Positions 24,630-34,273 of a stretch of DNA of 41,885 bases are shown piece by piece. Position 1 is the stretch's first letter, and each line of letters starts with the position of its first letter. Source of the DNA: DATKUA01 sp965602675 (GTDB lineage Bacteria; Acidobacteriota; DATKUA01). The notes beneath the pieces were generated by a model. That model saw only the letters and a program-made list of their open reading frames with translations. It was not told the DNA's origin and made no database searches. Location: NCBI GenBank assembly GCA_965602675.1, contig CBFCZO010000020.1, forward strand, positions 1 through 41,885, read 5' to 3'. The position numbers were made by a program, and so were the translations under genes.

Positions 24630-27305
24630 TCATTCGGTTTGCGTGCCTTGATAGTCTAAAAAGCGGTCCTCGGATGTTTCCTCGCTGCTTTTCTCCTCAG
24701 TAATACCGTTCGGTTCCAACCGCGGCAGGGTGATCAGAAATGTTGTTCCGCTTCCCACCTTGCTCTTGACCGTTATCGAGCCGCCGTGCGTCTTCACGAT
24801 GTTGTGAACGATAGAAAGACCCAGCCCAGTGCCAGTGGAGCGGGTGGTGAAGAACGGCTCGAAGATTTTATCGATATTCTCTTTGGGGATACCCCTGCCG
24901 GTGTCCCTCACGGCGATGCGGATCGTGCCGCCCGAGATCCTCGATGAGATCGTCAGCTTGCCGCCGGGGCGCATGGCCCGGCGAGCATTGTTGATCAGGT
25001 TGAGCAACATATGCCTGATGAGATGCTGATCGAGCCATGACATGCTCGTGCTGCGATCAATCCTGGTGACGATTTGCAGGCCGTCATCGGCAAATTCCGG
25101 TTCGACGATTGCGATCGCCTGCTGGATTACCTCGCGCGGTGAAACCAACTGGAATTTTGCCCTCATCGGCTTGGCGAAGCTAAGCAGGTTTGTGACAACC
25201 TTCTCGAGCCGCGAGACTTCGTCGACGATGATCTTGAGATAAGGATAGTCGGGATCGTCGTTGGTCTTGTCGTCATGGAGCGATCGCGCGAAGCCGCCGA
25301 TGGATACCAGCGGATTGCGAATCTCGTGGGCGACGCTGGCGGCCATCTCACCGAGAGCGCTGAGCTGCTGGAGCTTGGCCAGGCGGGTCCTGTGCTCCTG
25401 CAACAGCTCGTTGGAGCGCTTCAGCGATTCGACCTTCGTTTCCAACTCCTCGTAGAGCAGCATGTTCTCGAGGTAGCCCTGGGCGGCCATCGTCATTAGA
25501 TGGAGGAATCGCAGATCGCCCTCGCTTATGGGCTTGCCGGTGACGAAATTATCGACAATCACAAGGCCCGTCGGCCGCCCCGCGACGAACAGGGGGGCTG
25601 CCGCGAATGACCCGGCGCTGACGCTCTCCAAGGCCTTGCGCTCCGCTTCGGCGGGATTCTGCGCCATGCTCATCAGCATCGGGATACCATCGTTGAAAAC
25701 CCGGCAAAGGAAGCTCTCGCCGTCGCAAGGCATTGAGATCCGGCGAATCCGCCGGTTTAGTTCGGTCTCTTGGAGCGCTTCCACCTTGCTGAAATCGTGG
25801 AGCAACAGGGCAAACTCCTCGCTGCCGTGCTGCATACCCTTCCAGATCCGATCCGCCTCATCAGGAGTGGCCGGGCCGACGGCCAGGTGCCCCCGCAGCT
25901 TGTTGCCGTCTTCATCGAGCATGAACAGCAGGGCTCTGTTGAAGCCCAGCCCCTCCTCGGCGGTAACGCCGGTGAGGTAAACATAGGCCAGCTGGGACAG
26001 GTTCTTGCAGAACTTGAACGCGTCGCTGATGCTTTTCAGGATCGAGAGTGTGAGCACCTTCTCCCTCAGCGCGCGCTCCGCTCGGATACGCTTGACAAAA
26101 TGGCCGAGGTTTTCGCTCAGGATGCGGAGTAATGTTCCCTCCTCTCTGATAAGCGGGTCTTCGCTGCGATGGTAGACATTGAGATAGCCGATGACTTCGC
26201 TTTCGACGAAAATCGGAGAGTAGATGGCGCTTTTGAGGTCAAGCTCTCTGAGGAAGCCGAGATGCGGTGAATCCTCGGTAATAATCAAAGTGTTGGGCTC
26301 GACTGGGTCGGGTTTTGAGATGAGCCGGCGGGCCAATTCCTCTCCCTCTCCGAAGAACGCCCTCAGGCGAAACGGGCTGCCCTCTGCGTCTCTTAGCGAG
26401 AGGATCGCCACGGTGTCGCGAAAACCGAGGCCGCAGACTATCGTGGAGACCACGCGGGGATAGAGCTGGTCTCCTTCGGTGCAGGTGTTGAAGTCGACGC
26501 TCAACTTGTTGAGCACACTGAGCTCACGGACCTTCTCCTGCAGCCTGCGGTTGATCGCCTGGATCTTTTGCGCGGTTTTCTGCTCTTCAGTGATGTCCTG
26601 CAGGGTTTCGACGACATGAGTCACCAACCCATCGGCATCCTTGACAGGGTAATAATTGAGCAGCAGGCTGAGTTCCTCGCCGTTCGGTTTCGTCAAATGC
26701 ACGACTTTGTGCGATTCCAAACCCTGCTCGAATATTCGAGCGGTGTCGTCTCTGGGCAGAAGCTCCAGCAGGGGAGCTGGCAGGATGCTGAAGTGTTCGC
26801 CGAGCAATGATTCACGCTTCAGTCCCAGGAGGTGCATCGCGAAATCGTTTACGTGGGTGATATTCAGCACCGGGTCGAGGACGATGATCCCCTCGCCGAT
26901 ATCGTTGAGTATCGAATTGAACAGCTCGTGCGAGAGGAAGCTGACATCAAAGCTCCGTGGTCCTCCTGTGATGTCCTGCATTTGGATAACGGCGCCTTCG
27001 GGCCAGTTTGATGCGCTGAAATCCCTCGGGACAAACAGGACCTGCCGCGGATCGTTCCCGGAAAGAAACCGCAGCGAAACCGACTCGCTTCGCCCGGTGT
27101 TGAGGCAGCGCTCCATTATCCCGGTGATAGTGTCGCGGAACGCCGGGGCCAGGTGGTCGGCGATATCCGTCCCCAACGCTTGCTCGGGGGGCAAGTTGAG
27201 CAGGTCGTCGGTCTCGCCCTTGATCCTGACGATCTTCCTCTCTCCGTCGATATAGACGGAGGCCGTCGCGCGTTCAAGCAGGACATCGAGGATGCTCTTC
27301 TTCAC
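24630..27305 (-). CDS. Soluble PAS/GAF multi-sensor histidine kinase
   Basis: The 891-residue protein has no membrane segment. From the N-terminus come a PAS-like domain (about 10-112), a PAS domain (about 130-245), a GAF domain (about 268-405), a second GAF-like domain (about 430-610), a coiled coil, HisKA with phospho-acceptor His660 (S-V-A-H-E-I-R-N-P) and an ATPase domain to about 870 with G-R-G-I-P and G-L-G-L-S-I-V. It should sense an intracellular signal. It starts with GTG at 27305; an in-frame TGA two codons upstream rules out an earlier start. The CheY-like receiver gene 99 bp upstream in the same operon is its likely partner. It sits inside the glycogen operon, between the receiver gene and glgC. 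Confidence 0.92.
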   Translation of the reverse strand: MKKSILDVLLERATASVYIDGERKIVRIKGETDDLLNLPPEQALGTDIADHLAPAFRDTITGIMERCLNTGRSESVSLRFLSGNDPRQVLFVPRDFSASNWPEGAVIQMQDITGGPRSFDVSFLSHELFNSILNDIGEGIIVLDPVLNITHVNDFAMHLLGLKRESLLGEHFSILPAPLLELLPRDDTARIFEQGLESHKVVHLTKPNGEELSLLLNYYPVKDADGLVTHVVETLQDITEEQKTAQKIQAINRRLQEKVRELSVLNKLSVDFNTCTEGDQLYPRVVSTIVCGLGFRDTVAILSLRDAEGSPFRLRAFFGEGEELARRLISKPDPVEPNTLIITEDSPHLGFLRELDLKSAIYSPIFVESEVIGYLNVYHRSEDPLIREEGTLLRILSENLGHFVKRIRAERALREKVLTLSILKSISDAFKFCKNLSQLAYVYLTGVTAEEGLGFNRALLFMLDEDGNKLRGHLAVGPATPDEADRIWKGMQHGSEEFALLLHDFSKVEALQETELNRRIRRISMPCDGESFLCRVFNDGIPMLMSMAQNPAEAERKALESVSAGSFAAAPLFVAGRPTGLVIVDNFVTGKPISEGDLRFLHLMTMAAQGYLENMLLYEELETKVESLKRSNELLQEHRTRLAKLQQLSALGEMAASVAHEIRNPLVSIGGFARSLHDDKTNDDPDYPYLKIIVDEVSRLEKVVTNLLSFAKPMRAKFQLVSPREVIQQAIAIVEPEFADDGLQIVTRIDRSTSMSWLDQHLIRHMLLNLINNARRAMRPGGKLTISSRISGGTIRIAVRDTGRGIPKENIDKIFEPFFTTRSTGTGLGLSIVHNIVKTHGGSITVKSKVGSGTTFLITLPRLEPNGITEEKSSEETSEDRFLDYQGTQTE

Positions 27306-27404
27306 GGCTCAAGATTTCCAGCCGTTCAACGCCGGAGCAGCTTTCAGGCTCCTGCGGATCGGAACGGCACGAGCTCGGGCTGTCGATAGGTCGGGACCCG
27401 GAGG

Positions 27405-27776
27405 TTACTCCTGCCCGCCGTAACGCTCAGCCAGTATTTCACGCACTCTGTTTTTCAGTCCGCCGATGTCGGACGACTTCACAACATAGGCGTCGGCGGC
27501 CCACGTGGTAAAGTTGTCCTGGTAGGAGGCATAGGCGGTGTTGAGGATCACCGGAATCTTGTTGTCGATGCTCAGCATCTTGCTCATCGCCTCGACTCCG
27601 TCGAGGCCCGGCATCTTGATGTCGAGGATGACGAGATGGGGCGTGAGCTCCTGGAACATCTTGAGCCCTTCCTCGCCCGATTCCGCCAGGATCACCTCGT
27701 AGCCTTCCTTCTTGAACTCCTTTTCGTAAAGGAGTCGGAGATTCTGCTCATCATCTACAATCAGTATCTTGTACAT
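27405..27776 (-). CDS. Single-domain CheY-like response regulator
   Basis: The 123-residue protein is one receiver domain with acidic pocket Asp8 and Asp9, phospho-acceptor Asp52 (L-V-I-L-D-I-K-M-P-G), Thr80 and Lys100. No DNA-binding or enzymatic output domain follows, so it must act by protein contact or phosphotransfer. A clear GAGGGAG ribosome site precedes the ATG. It is encoded 16 bp after glgA and just before the soluble histidine kinase in the same operon, and is therefore presumed to be its substrate. Confidence 0.93.
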   Translation of the reverse strand: MYKILIVDDEQNLRLLYEKEFKKEGYEVILAESGEEGLKMFQELTPHLVILDIKMPGLDGVEAMSKMLSIDNKIPVILNTAYASYQDNFTTWAADAYVVKSSDIGGLKNRVREILAERYGGQE

Positions 27777-27792
27777 CTTCTCTCCCTCATTA

Positions 27793-29289
27793 TCACCGAG
27801 TGGTTTCCAGCACGGCTCGGTCGTAGAGTTTGAGGTACTTTGCGGCTGACGACTTCCAAGAGAAATCCGCCGTCATCGCGTTACCGATCAGGGCTTGCCA
27901 AGGCTTCTTGTCGGCGAACAATCGGAAAGCCCGGTTTACCGCTTCAAACAGGGCCTGGCTGGAGTACTCCTTGAACGAGAAGCCCGTCCCCTTGCCACTG
28001 TTCGGATTGTAATCCTCTATAGTGTCGGCGAGGCCGCCGGTGGCCCGCACGACCGGGATAGTTCCGTACCGCAGGCTGTAGAGCTGGTTGAGGCCGCACG
28101 GCTCATAACGGCTGGGCATCAGGAACATGTCGCTGCCGGCCTCGATCAGGTGGGCCAGGGAGTTGTCGAATGCCAGGTTGACGCCGAGCTTTTCCGGATA
28201 TTTCGCCGCGGCGGCTTCGAACATCTCGTGGTACTGGCGCGTGCCGGTTCCCAGCACGACCATCTGCACATCCAGATCCATGATCCTGTCGAGGGTCTCC
28301 TCAAGGATATCGAAGCCTTTCTGGTCGGCCAGGCGGCTGATGATACCGATCACCGGCACCCGTCCCTTCTTTGCCGGCAGGTTATTGCGCTTCAGCAGCT
28401 CATTCTTGTTCTTCTCCTTGCCCTTCAGATCGGTGGCGGAGAATTGATGCGGTATTAAGCTGTCGATCTCGGGATTCCAGACCGTGTAGTCGATGCCGTT
28501 GACGATGCCTGACAGGTCGGAAGCCCGCGAGCGTAGGACGCCCTCGAGTCCAGCGCCGAACTCGGCGCTGCTCTGGATCTCTCGCGCGTAGGTCGGGCTG
28601 ACTGTGTTGATCAGCGTGGAGTGGGCGATGCCGATCTTCATCATGTTGACTTTGCCGTAGAACTCGAAAGCCGACATCGGGTAGAACTTGTCGTGCGGAA
28701 TTTCGGCCACATGCATGATGTCCGGCGGCTCGACGCCCTGGTAGGCGAGGTTGTGTATGCTGAAAAGAGTCGCGTTGAGGCCGGGCAGGTCGCCGCGGCT
28801 GACGTAGTAGGGGATCAGCCCCGTGTGGAAGTCGTTGCAGTGGATCACCTCGGGTGCCCAGTCGAGGTGCCGCAGCAACTCGATTACCGCCTTCTGGAAG
28901 AAGATAAAGCGGAGGGCGTTGTCGGCGTAGCCTTCCCCGGTCTCCGGGTCGTTGTAGACGCCCTTGCGATCGAAGAAACGTTCATTGGCGATCATGAAGA
29001 CGGGTACATCGCTTCCGGGCAGTGCGGCGTGGAAGATCTCGGCTGTTTCCGTCTCCGATCCCATCGTGATATCGAACGACGGCACCGAATTCAGAGGTTT
29101 TATCTCAAACTTGTCGCGATCGATACCGCCGTATAGAGGCATGACGATGCGGATGTCCACTCCCACCTCGGCAAGCGCCTTGGGAAGCGCTCCCGCGACG
29201 TCGGCGAGCCCGCCCTCCTTGGCGAACGGCACTATCTCCGCGCTCACCAGGAGGACCCTGCGTTGTTTATCTGTTGTATTGCTCGGCAT
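27793..29289 (-). CDS. glgA: Glycogen synthase (ADP-glucose type)
   Basis: The 498-residue GT5 enzyme transfers glucose from ADP-glucose to the non-reducing end of glycogen. The N-terminal nucleotide loop reads K-E-G-G-L-A-D-V (K-T-G-G-L-A-D-V in the E. coli enzyme). Further landmarks are H-C-N-D-F-H-T-G-L-I-P, S-I-H-N-L-A-Y-Q-G, the G-I-V-N-G-I-D linker and the GT-B C-terminal P-S-R-Y-E-P-C-G-L-N-Q. Length is normal. GGAG lies 7 nt before the ATG. It follows the GH57 branching enzyme gene by 16 bp in the operon. Confidence 0.95.
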   Translation of the reverse strand: MPSNTTDKQRRVLLVSAEIVPFAKEGGLADVAGALPKALAEVGVDIRIVMPLYGGIDRDKFEIKPLNSVPSFDITMGSETETAEIFHAALPGSDVPVFMIANERFFDRKGVYNDPETGEGYADNALRFIFFQKAVIELLRHLDWAPEVIHCNDFHTGLIPYYVSRGDLPGLNATLFSIHNLAYQGVEPPDIMHVAEIPHDKFYPMSAFEFYGKVNMMKIGIAHSTLINTVSPTYAREIQSSAEFGAGLEGVLRSRASDLSGIVNGIDYTVWNPEIDSLIPHQFSATDLKGKEKNKNELLKRNNLPAKKGRVPVIGIISRLADQKGFDILEETLDRIMDLDVQMVVLGTGTRQYHEMFEAAAAKYPEKLGVNLAFDNSLAHLIEAGSDMFLMPSRYEPCGLNQLYSLRYGTIPVVRATGGLADTIEDYNPNSGKGTGFSFKEYSSQALFEAVNRAFRLFADKKPWQALIGNAMTADFSWKSSAAKYLKLYDRAVLETTR

Positions 29290-29305
29290 CTCTATTCTCC
29301 AGCTA

Positions 29306-31024
29306 TTACTCAGTGGTTGTCGGTTTGGCCCAATATTCCAGGTTTATTTCAAATATCGAATTGGTCGTCCTGCATTCATGCAGGAAAGCCATATCGGTTT
29401 CCGGCACCGCTTCGCCCTTGAGCGCCTGTTCGGCGATCGCGCGCAGTCGCTTGAAATTGGAGTAATGGCGGTCGACGCGCGCCTCCGCGTAGTCTCGGGC
29501 GCTCCAGGTGCTGATCAGGAACTGCCAGTCGGAGCTCTCCAGCAGCAGCAGCTCGCGCGCCATCTGCTCTACTATCTCGCGCGCAAGACCCTCCTCGTCG
29601 CCCAGCCGGCGGGCTGTCTCCACCATCGCCTTTTCGGCCTCGTAGATCAGCCGCCACGTCCAGTTGTTCCAGTCGTTGAGCCAGATGTAATGGAATCCGC
29701 CTTCGCCCCACGATCCCTCCGGAATGTCGACCACGTGGTGCGGCTCAAGAGCCTCCATCGCTGCCGACGCCGTGACCTGCTTAAGGTCGGCATGGGAATC
29801 GAACTTGCGGATCGCGGCCTCCAGCCATCGCGGCCCTTCGAACCACCAGTGCCCGAACAGCTCGCCGTCGTAAGGGCTGCAGACCACTCCCGGAGTCCCG
29901 TCGGAGCCTTTGTTCTCCGAGAGCAGATCGGCCGTGAGTCGGACGAAGTGATCGCTCTGCTCGTCGATGATGCCCTCCATCCTCTCCGGCTCGTAGACCT
30001 GTTTGTCCGCCAGGTCGCTCTTGGCGCTGGTGACGCGCCAGTAGCGGTGCCCGCCCGGGAAGTGCTTCTTGTGAAAATCCAGATAATATCCGTTTCCGGG
30101 ATAACCGTGCTCGCCGCTCCAGACCTGGATGGTGGTGTGCGGATCGCGCGTGAAGATGGCTACGGGCTTGTTGCCCCCGGTCGAGCTGGCGTAGTAGATG
30201 CCATAGGGGGTTTTGGTCACGTCGAGCTCGCGCGGTGTGTATTCCTTCTCGAACTGTTTCCATAGCTGCTGCAAGGCCTCGAAGCGCTCGAGGTAAACGC
30301 CGATCGCCTTGCCTCCCTGCAACATGTGAGTATCGACGAAAAAGTACTTGATGCCGGCATCGTGCAGGAATTCCTCGACGCCAGCGCGCAGGACAGGCTC
30401 GGTTTCGTCGCCGTCGACCGGCGGGCGCCAAGTGTAGCGCGGCCGGTAGGCGCACTCGGGCAGCCAGATACCTTTGGGATCGCGCCCGTAGTGGCGACGG
30501 TAGCTGTCGATGCCTGTTTTTATCTGGGCGCGGACGCACTCGTCGAGGCCGATCAGCGGCAGGTAGCCGTGAGTGGCGGCGCAGGTGATGATCTCTATGC
30601 AGCCGTCGTCCTGGAGTTTGCGCAGGCGGGCGATCAGGTCGCGACCGAAGCGGTCGTTGAACAGGCTCCTGATCCTCTCATAGTAAGCCCTCCAGTCTTC
30701 CGCAAGGGCCCGTTTGCGCTCGTTACCCATTGTCGAGAATGAAGCCGCGTTCTCCTCGGCGGCCTCGATCTTCTGCTGCAGGTAGGAGTCGAATCCCTCC
30801 TTGAAGCGGTCGTCGGCGAGCTGTTCGGTCAGCACAGGCGTTACGCCCATGGTGATAGCCGCCTTGATCCCCTCGCTCTGCAACCGCTCGAGCATCTCGA
30901 CCAGCGGCACGTAAGTCTCCGCCGCCGCCTCGTTCAGCCAGTCCATGCCGTGGGGCCACATCCCGTGGCCGATGACGTATGGCAGGTGGTTGTGCAGGAC
31001 GAACGTTATGTAACCGTTGTTCAT
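29306..31024 (-). CDS. GH57 1,4-alpha-glucan branching enzyme
   Basis: The 572-residue protein belongs to the GH57 branching-enzyme group (the Thermus/Thermococcus type), which creates alpha-1,6 branches in glycogen. Conserved region 1 is H-N-H-L-P-Y; the nucleophile is Glu190 in W-L-P-E-C-A-Y and the acid/base Asp376 in Y-D-G-E-L-F-G-H-W-W. A helical C-terminal domain rich in W-N-N-W-T-W-R-L follows, as in known members. It takes the place of GlgB (GH13), for which no gene is seen. The ribosome site AGAGGG is 7-8 nt before the ATG. The gap to the GalT-like gene is 28 bp. Confidence 0.92.
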   Translation of the reverse strand: MNNGYITFVLHNHLPYVIGHGMWPHGMDWLNEAAAETYVPLVEMLERLQSEGIKAAITMGVTPVLTEQLADDRFKEGFDSYLQQKIEAAEENAASFSTMGNERKRALAEDWRAYYERIRSLFNDRFGRDLIARLRKLQDDGCIEIITCAATHGYLPLIGLDECVRAQIKTGIDSYRRHYGRDPKGIWLPECAYRPRYTWRPPVDGDETEPVLRAGVEEFLHDAGIKYFFVDTHMLQGGKAIGVYLERFEALQQLWKQFEKEYTPRELDVTKTPYGIYYASSTGGNKPVAIFTRDPHTTIQVWSGEHGYPGNGYYLDFHKKHFPGGHRYWRVTSAKSDLADKQVYEPERMEGIIDEQSDHFVRLTADLLSENKGSDGTPGVVCSPYDGELFGHWWFEGPRWLEAAIRKFDSHADLKQVTASAAMEALEPHHVVDIPEGSWGEGGFHYIWLNDWNNWTWRLIYEAEKAMVETARRLGDEEGLAREIVEQMARELLLLESSDWQFLISTWSARDYAEARVDRHYSNFKRLRAIAEQALKGEAVPETDMAFLHECRTTNSIFEINLEYWAKPTTTE

Positions 31025-31052
31025 TTATGCGCCCTCTCTTGTGCGCAATGGC

Positions 31053-32084
31053 TCAGATGTCAACCTCTCTCAGGAACTTGGCTGCGTCCTCCGGCGGTAC
31101 AGGGTTGATATAGAATCCCGTGCCCCATTCGAATCCGGCCGTCTTGGTTACCCGGGGTATGATTTCCAGGTGCCAATGCCAGTCATACGTTAGCGTCTCC
31201 CAATAGTTCGCCCTGCGCGCCTGGGTGATGATGTTCGGCGCGGTGTGCAGCATGAAGTTGTAGGGCGGATCGTCCAGAGCAACGCTCAGCCGCGCCAACG
31301 CCTCTTTGAGGGCCGACGCCATGTGCCCGAGAAGCTCGTTACTGCTCTCGCCGAAGCGGTGCGCATGCACGCGGGGCAGCAGCATCATCTCGAACGGGAA
31401 ACGCGAGGCGAACGGGCAGTAGACGACGAAGTGTTCGTTGGCAAGCACGATTCGCGAGGCGTCGGCAAGCTCCTGCTTCATCAGGTCGCAGAAGATGCAG
31501 CGCTCCTTCATGTGGTAATAGTCCTTTGCCGATTCGAGCTCCAACGCCACAGTCTTGGGTGTGATGGGAGTCGCGATGATCTGCGTATGCGGGTGCGCGA
31601 GTGAGGCTCCCGCTTCTGATCCGTGGTTCTTGAATATCAGAACATAGCGGAAGCGCGTATCTTTCATCAGATCGACCAGCCGCTCGCGGTAAGATTGAAG
31701 CACGAGTGAAAGTTGGCTTTCGTCCATCGTTGCCATGGTCTCGGTCAGCTCGGGCGTCTCGATCACCACCTCGTGCGCTCCCACACCGTTCATCGTGTCG
31801 TAAAGCCCCACTCCTTCGCGATCGAGATCCCCCTCGATCTTGAGGGCGGGGAACTTGTTTGGTACGACACGGATCTGCCAGCCTGGAGTGTCCGGTGCGC
31901 TATCCTCCTTGCGGAGGGCGAAGACCTCTGGGGGGGTCTTGTCTTCGTTTCCAGGTGCAAAGGGATCGAACGAGACGGATGTCACGCTCGCCCGCTCATG
32001 AGTGAAATCCGTAGGCCTGTGAGCGCGGTCGGTAGCGATGATGACCCATCTGCGCTGGATCGGGTCGTGTCTCAGTTCTGGCAT
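31053..32084 (-). CDS. Galactose-1-phosphate uridylyltransferase-like nucleotidyltransferase lacking the first zinc Cys pair
   Basis: The 343-residue HIT-superfamily protein has the GalT fold: R-H-D-P-I-Q-R-R-W-V-I-I at the start, G-A-H-E-V-V-I-E-T-P, and the active-site H-P-H-T-Q (His164, nucleophile His166). The usual C-P-F-C pair near residues 40-43 is D-P-F-A here (Asp40, Ala43), while later C-I-F-C and the downstream histidines of the second metal site remain. GalT exchanges UMP between UDP-glucose and galactose 1-phosphate; ADP-glucose-using relatives exist. Being in a glycogen operon with no galE or galK, it may act on ADP-glucose instead. It is coupled by 14 bp to the GH57 gene before it. 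Confidence 0.85.
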   Translation of the reverse strand: MPELRHDPIQRRWVIIATDRAHRPTDFTHERASVTSVSFDPFAPGNEDKTPPEVFALRKEDSAPDTPGWQIRVVPNKFPALKIEGDLDREGVGLYDTMNGVGAHEVVIETPELTETMATMDESQLSLVLQSYRERLVDLMKDTRFRYVLIFKNHGSEAGASLAHPHTQIIATPITPKTVALELESAKDYYHMKERCIFCDLMKQELADASRIVLANEHFVVYCPFASRFPFEMMLLPRVHAHRFGESSNELLGHMASALKEALARLSVALDDPPYNFMLHTAPNIITQARRANYWETLTYDWHWHLEIIPRVTKTAGFEWGTGFYINPVPPEDAAKFLREVDI

Positions 32085-32098
32085 GTTGTAAACCTCAG

Positions 32099-34261
32099 TT
32101 AATCCTGATTTTCATCGGAAAACGGCTTTCGTGCCGTAAAGACGATCTTTATCTCACGCTCTGCGCCCGCCGTCAGCGTGAGCCGCCAGTGCGGTATTAT
32201 CACCGAGCTCTGATAGTTGAGTTCGAAACCGGTTTCCGATTGCGAGATCGTATTGGATGGAAAATACCAGACCTCCGCCGGAGTGTCCAGGAGCAGGCTC
32301 AACTCCATGCCGTTGCGAAGATCGAGTATTCCGAAGTTATCGCATTCCGCGACCGTGCCCGATTGGTCGAGGCGCGAGTTGGGAATATTCTTACCTGAAG
32401 AAATATAATTCTGCTGCTCGTCGCTGCCGCTCAGCATCGAGAAATTGAATTCCGGGGCAAAGAGAAATTCGGCCCCGCCGGAGTCGCGGTTCCTGAGCCT
32501 GTAGGCGACCGTGAGCTCCGGTCCCGCTAGGGAAATCGTCTTCTCAATGGTCAGCGGAATGATCCCGTCGTCGCTGTAAAGCGCGCCTTCTCTCTTGAGC
32601 ACGGCGGTGCCCACGACGATCTTGGAATCGTACGGCTGGTTGATGAAGTCTCCCAGTTCGCGGAATGTCCGGTCCTGCATCTGCTGGAGATTCGTGCCGA
32701 CGTGCAGGCAATGATCCAGCAGCGAGTAACGATTGTGCCAGTCGTAGCGCAGAGCGGCTTTCAGCTCCTCATCCGCTCCCTTGGAGATGTCATGGATGCT
32801 CGGCGTGTCGCTTTCCTCGGCCTGGGTTGTTACGGGAGCATCGAACGCCGCGTGGTAAGCCTCGCGCCTGCTCGCCAGGGTGTTGAGCAGGTTGAAATCG
32901 AGCGGCCGATAGTCGAGCTCGTAGAGCGCTCCGCCGTAGAGGGGTGCCACGATGGCATTGAGTTCCTCCGACCGGAAGATCAGCTCTTTCTCGCCGTCCA
33001 TGTTGATGTCGTCCTCAGCGACAACCGGTAAAGCGCCGTCAGGGAATTCCGCCTCGTCTGCCGCTTTCTCGGCGCGGAGCAGGTGAACGTAAACGGCGTG
33101 GCGGAGGTGGGGCAGGTAGAGTCCTCCAAAGACACCATGCCAGTAGGCGCAATTGCACTGGGCGCGGTAGAGATCCATCGTGGCGCTTTCCAGGTGCACT
33201 TCCGCATCCTCGTCGCTTGCCTCGTCATTCCTCGCCCAAAGGCGCTCTATCCTCTCGCTCAGCGAGAGCGCCCGCTTGTGCATGTTGTTCGTCTCGGCGT
33301 ACTTGCTGAAGAAGTTGCGCCAGATTCCGCCGCGTAGGAACGGCCGGAAGCGCTCAAGCTGCTCGACGTCCCTCAATTCGTGAACGATCGAGGCGAATTC
33401 CTCGGCCTTGCCCGCGGGTAGGGTCCATTCGCTCATTTCGAAATAAGAAGCGGTCGGTAGGTAAACGATTCCTCTCGGCGGCATTTCCGCCAGAACGTCG
33501 GCCGGAGTGGCTGTCTCCAGCCAGTCGGAGTTTTCTTCCAGGGCTGCGAAGAATTGCTTGAGCCAGCCGTCCGTGTAGCTCAGGTCGCGGGTTCCGGGCC
33601 AGACTCCGAACTTTTCTCCGTCATCCATCATTACTACTACGCTTTTCCCGCTCTCATACGCCCGGCGGAGATATTCGATTGCCTTTTCCGGCGGTTGGAA
33701 CGGAATCGAATAGCGCAGCGCCTCGCTTATCGGGAAGATGGCGAGCGGCTTACCGTCGTTTTCAGTCACGTAGTAGCCGTCGATCTCTTCCTCAGAGATG
33801 CCGGCGCACTTGAAATGGAAATCGTCGATCACCACATAGCGCAGCCCGGTGGCGACGAGAGAGTCGACAACCTGCGGTTCCCACACCCTCTCGGTCATCC
33901 AGGCGCCCTGCGGCCGCGTGCCGAAGCGGTCCTCCAGGTAGTAATTCATCATCTCGAGCTGGCCGATGCGGTCGCGCTCCGGAATAGCCGCCAGCACCGG
34001 CTCGAAGAAGCCGCTGCCCAGCAATTCGAGTTGTCCACGCATGGTCAGCGCGCCTACCAGTTCAAGGAATGCCGGCTGATGATGCTCGATCCATTCTATT
34101 AACGAGCCGCTGAAGTGCGCGCTCATCCTGATGCCGGGAAACTCAGCGAGCTGTCTGAAGAACGGCTCATAAGCGCCCTCGAGCGCGTCTTTGAAGACGA
34201 AGTCGAAGTTGCCGACGGGCTGGTGGCAGTGGCTGCCGAAGAGAAATTTTAGTTTTGCCAT
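32099..34261 (-). CDS. GH57 4-alpha-glucanotransferase
   Basis: The 720-residue protein matches the GH57 amylase/4-alpha-glucanotransferase group. F-G-S-H-C-H-Q-P-V-G-N-F opens the catalytic barrel, the nucleophile is Glu124 (W-M-T-E-R-V-W-E-P) and the acid/base is Asp214 (M-M-D-D-G-E-K-F-G). These positions agree closely with the characterised Thermococcus enzyme. After about residue 350 come the DUF1925 and DUF1926-like beta-rich C-terminal domains. It would transfer glucan segments between chains or hydrolyse them, remodelling glycogen. Only a weak ribosome site is visible before the ATG, and it lies 12 bp after the preceding GH57 stop, so translational coupling is likely. Confidence 0.92.
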   Translation of the reverse strand: MAKLKFLFGSHCHQPVGNFDFVFKDALEGAYEPFFRQLAEFPGIRMSAHFSGSLIEWIEHHQPAFLELVGALTMRGQLELLGSGFFEPVLAAIPERDRIGQLEMMNYYLEDRFGTRPQGAWMTERVWEPQVVDSLVATGLRYVVIDDFHFKCAGISEEEIDGYYVTENDGKPLAIFPISEALRYSIPFQPPEKAIEYLRRAYESGKSVVVMMDDGEKFGVWPGTRDLSYTDGWLKQFFAALEENSDWLETATPADVLAEMPPRGIVYLPTASYFEMSEWTLPAGKAEEFASIVHELRDVEQLERFRPFLRGGIWRNFFSKYAETNNMHKRALSLSERIERLWARNDEASDEDAEVHLESATMDLYRAQCNCAYWHGVFGGLYLPHLRHAVYVHLLRAEKAADEAEFPDGALPVVAEDDINMDGEKELIFRSEELNAIVAPLYGGALYELDYRPLDFNLLNTLASRREAYHAAFDAPVTTQAEESDTPSIHDISKGADEELKAALRYDWHNRYSLLDHCLHVGTNLQQMQDRTFRELGDFINQPYDSKIVVGTAVLKREGALYSDDGIIPLTIEKTISLAGPELTVAYRLRNRDSGGAEFLFAPEFNFSMLSGSDEQQNYISSGKNIPNSRLDQSGTVAECDNFGILDLRNGMELSLLLDTPAEVWYFPSNTISQSETGFELNYQSSVIIPHWRLTLTAGAEREIKIVFTARKPFSDENQD

Positions 34262-34273
34262 TGTCTTAGATAG

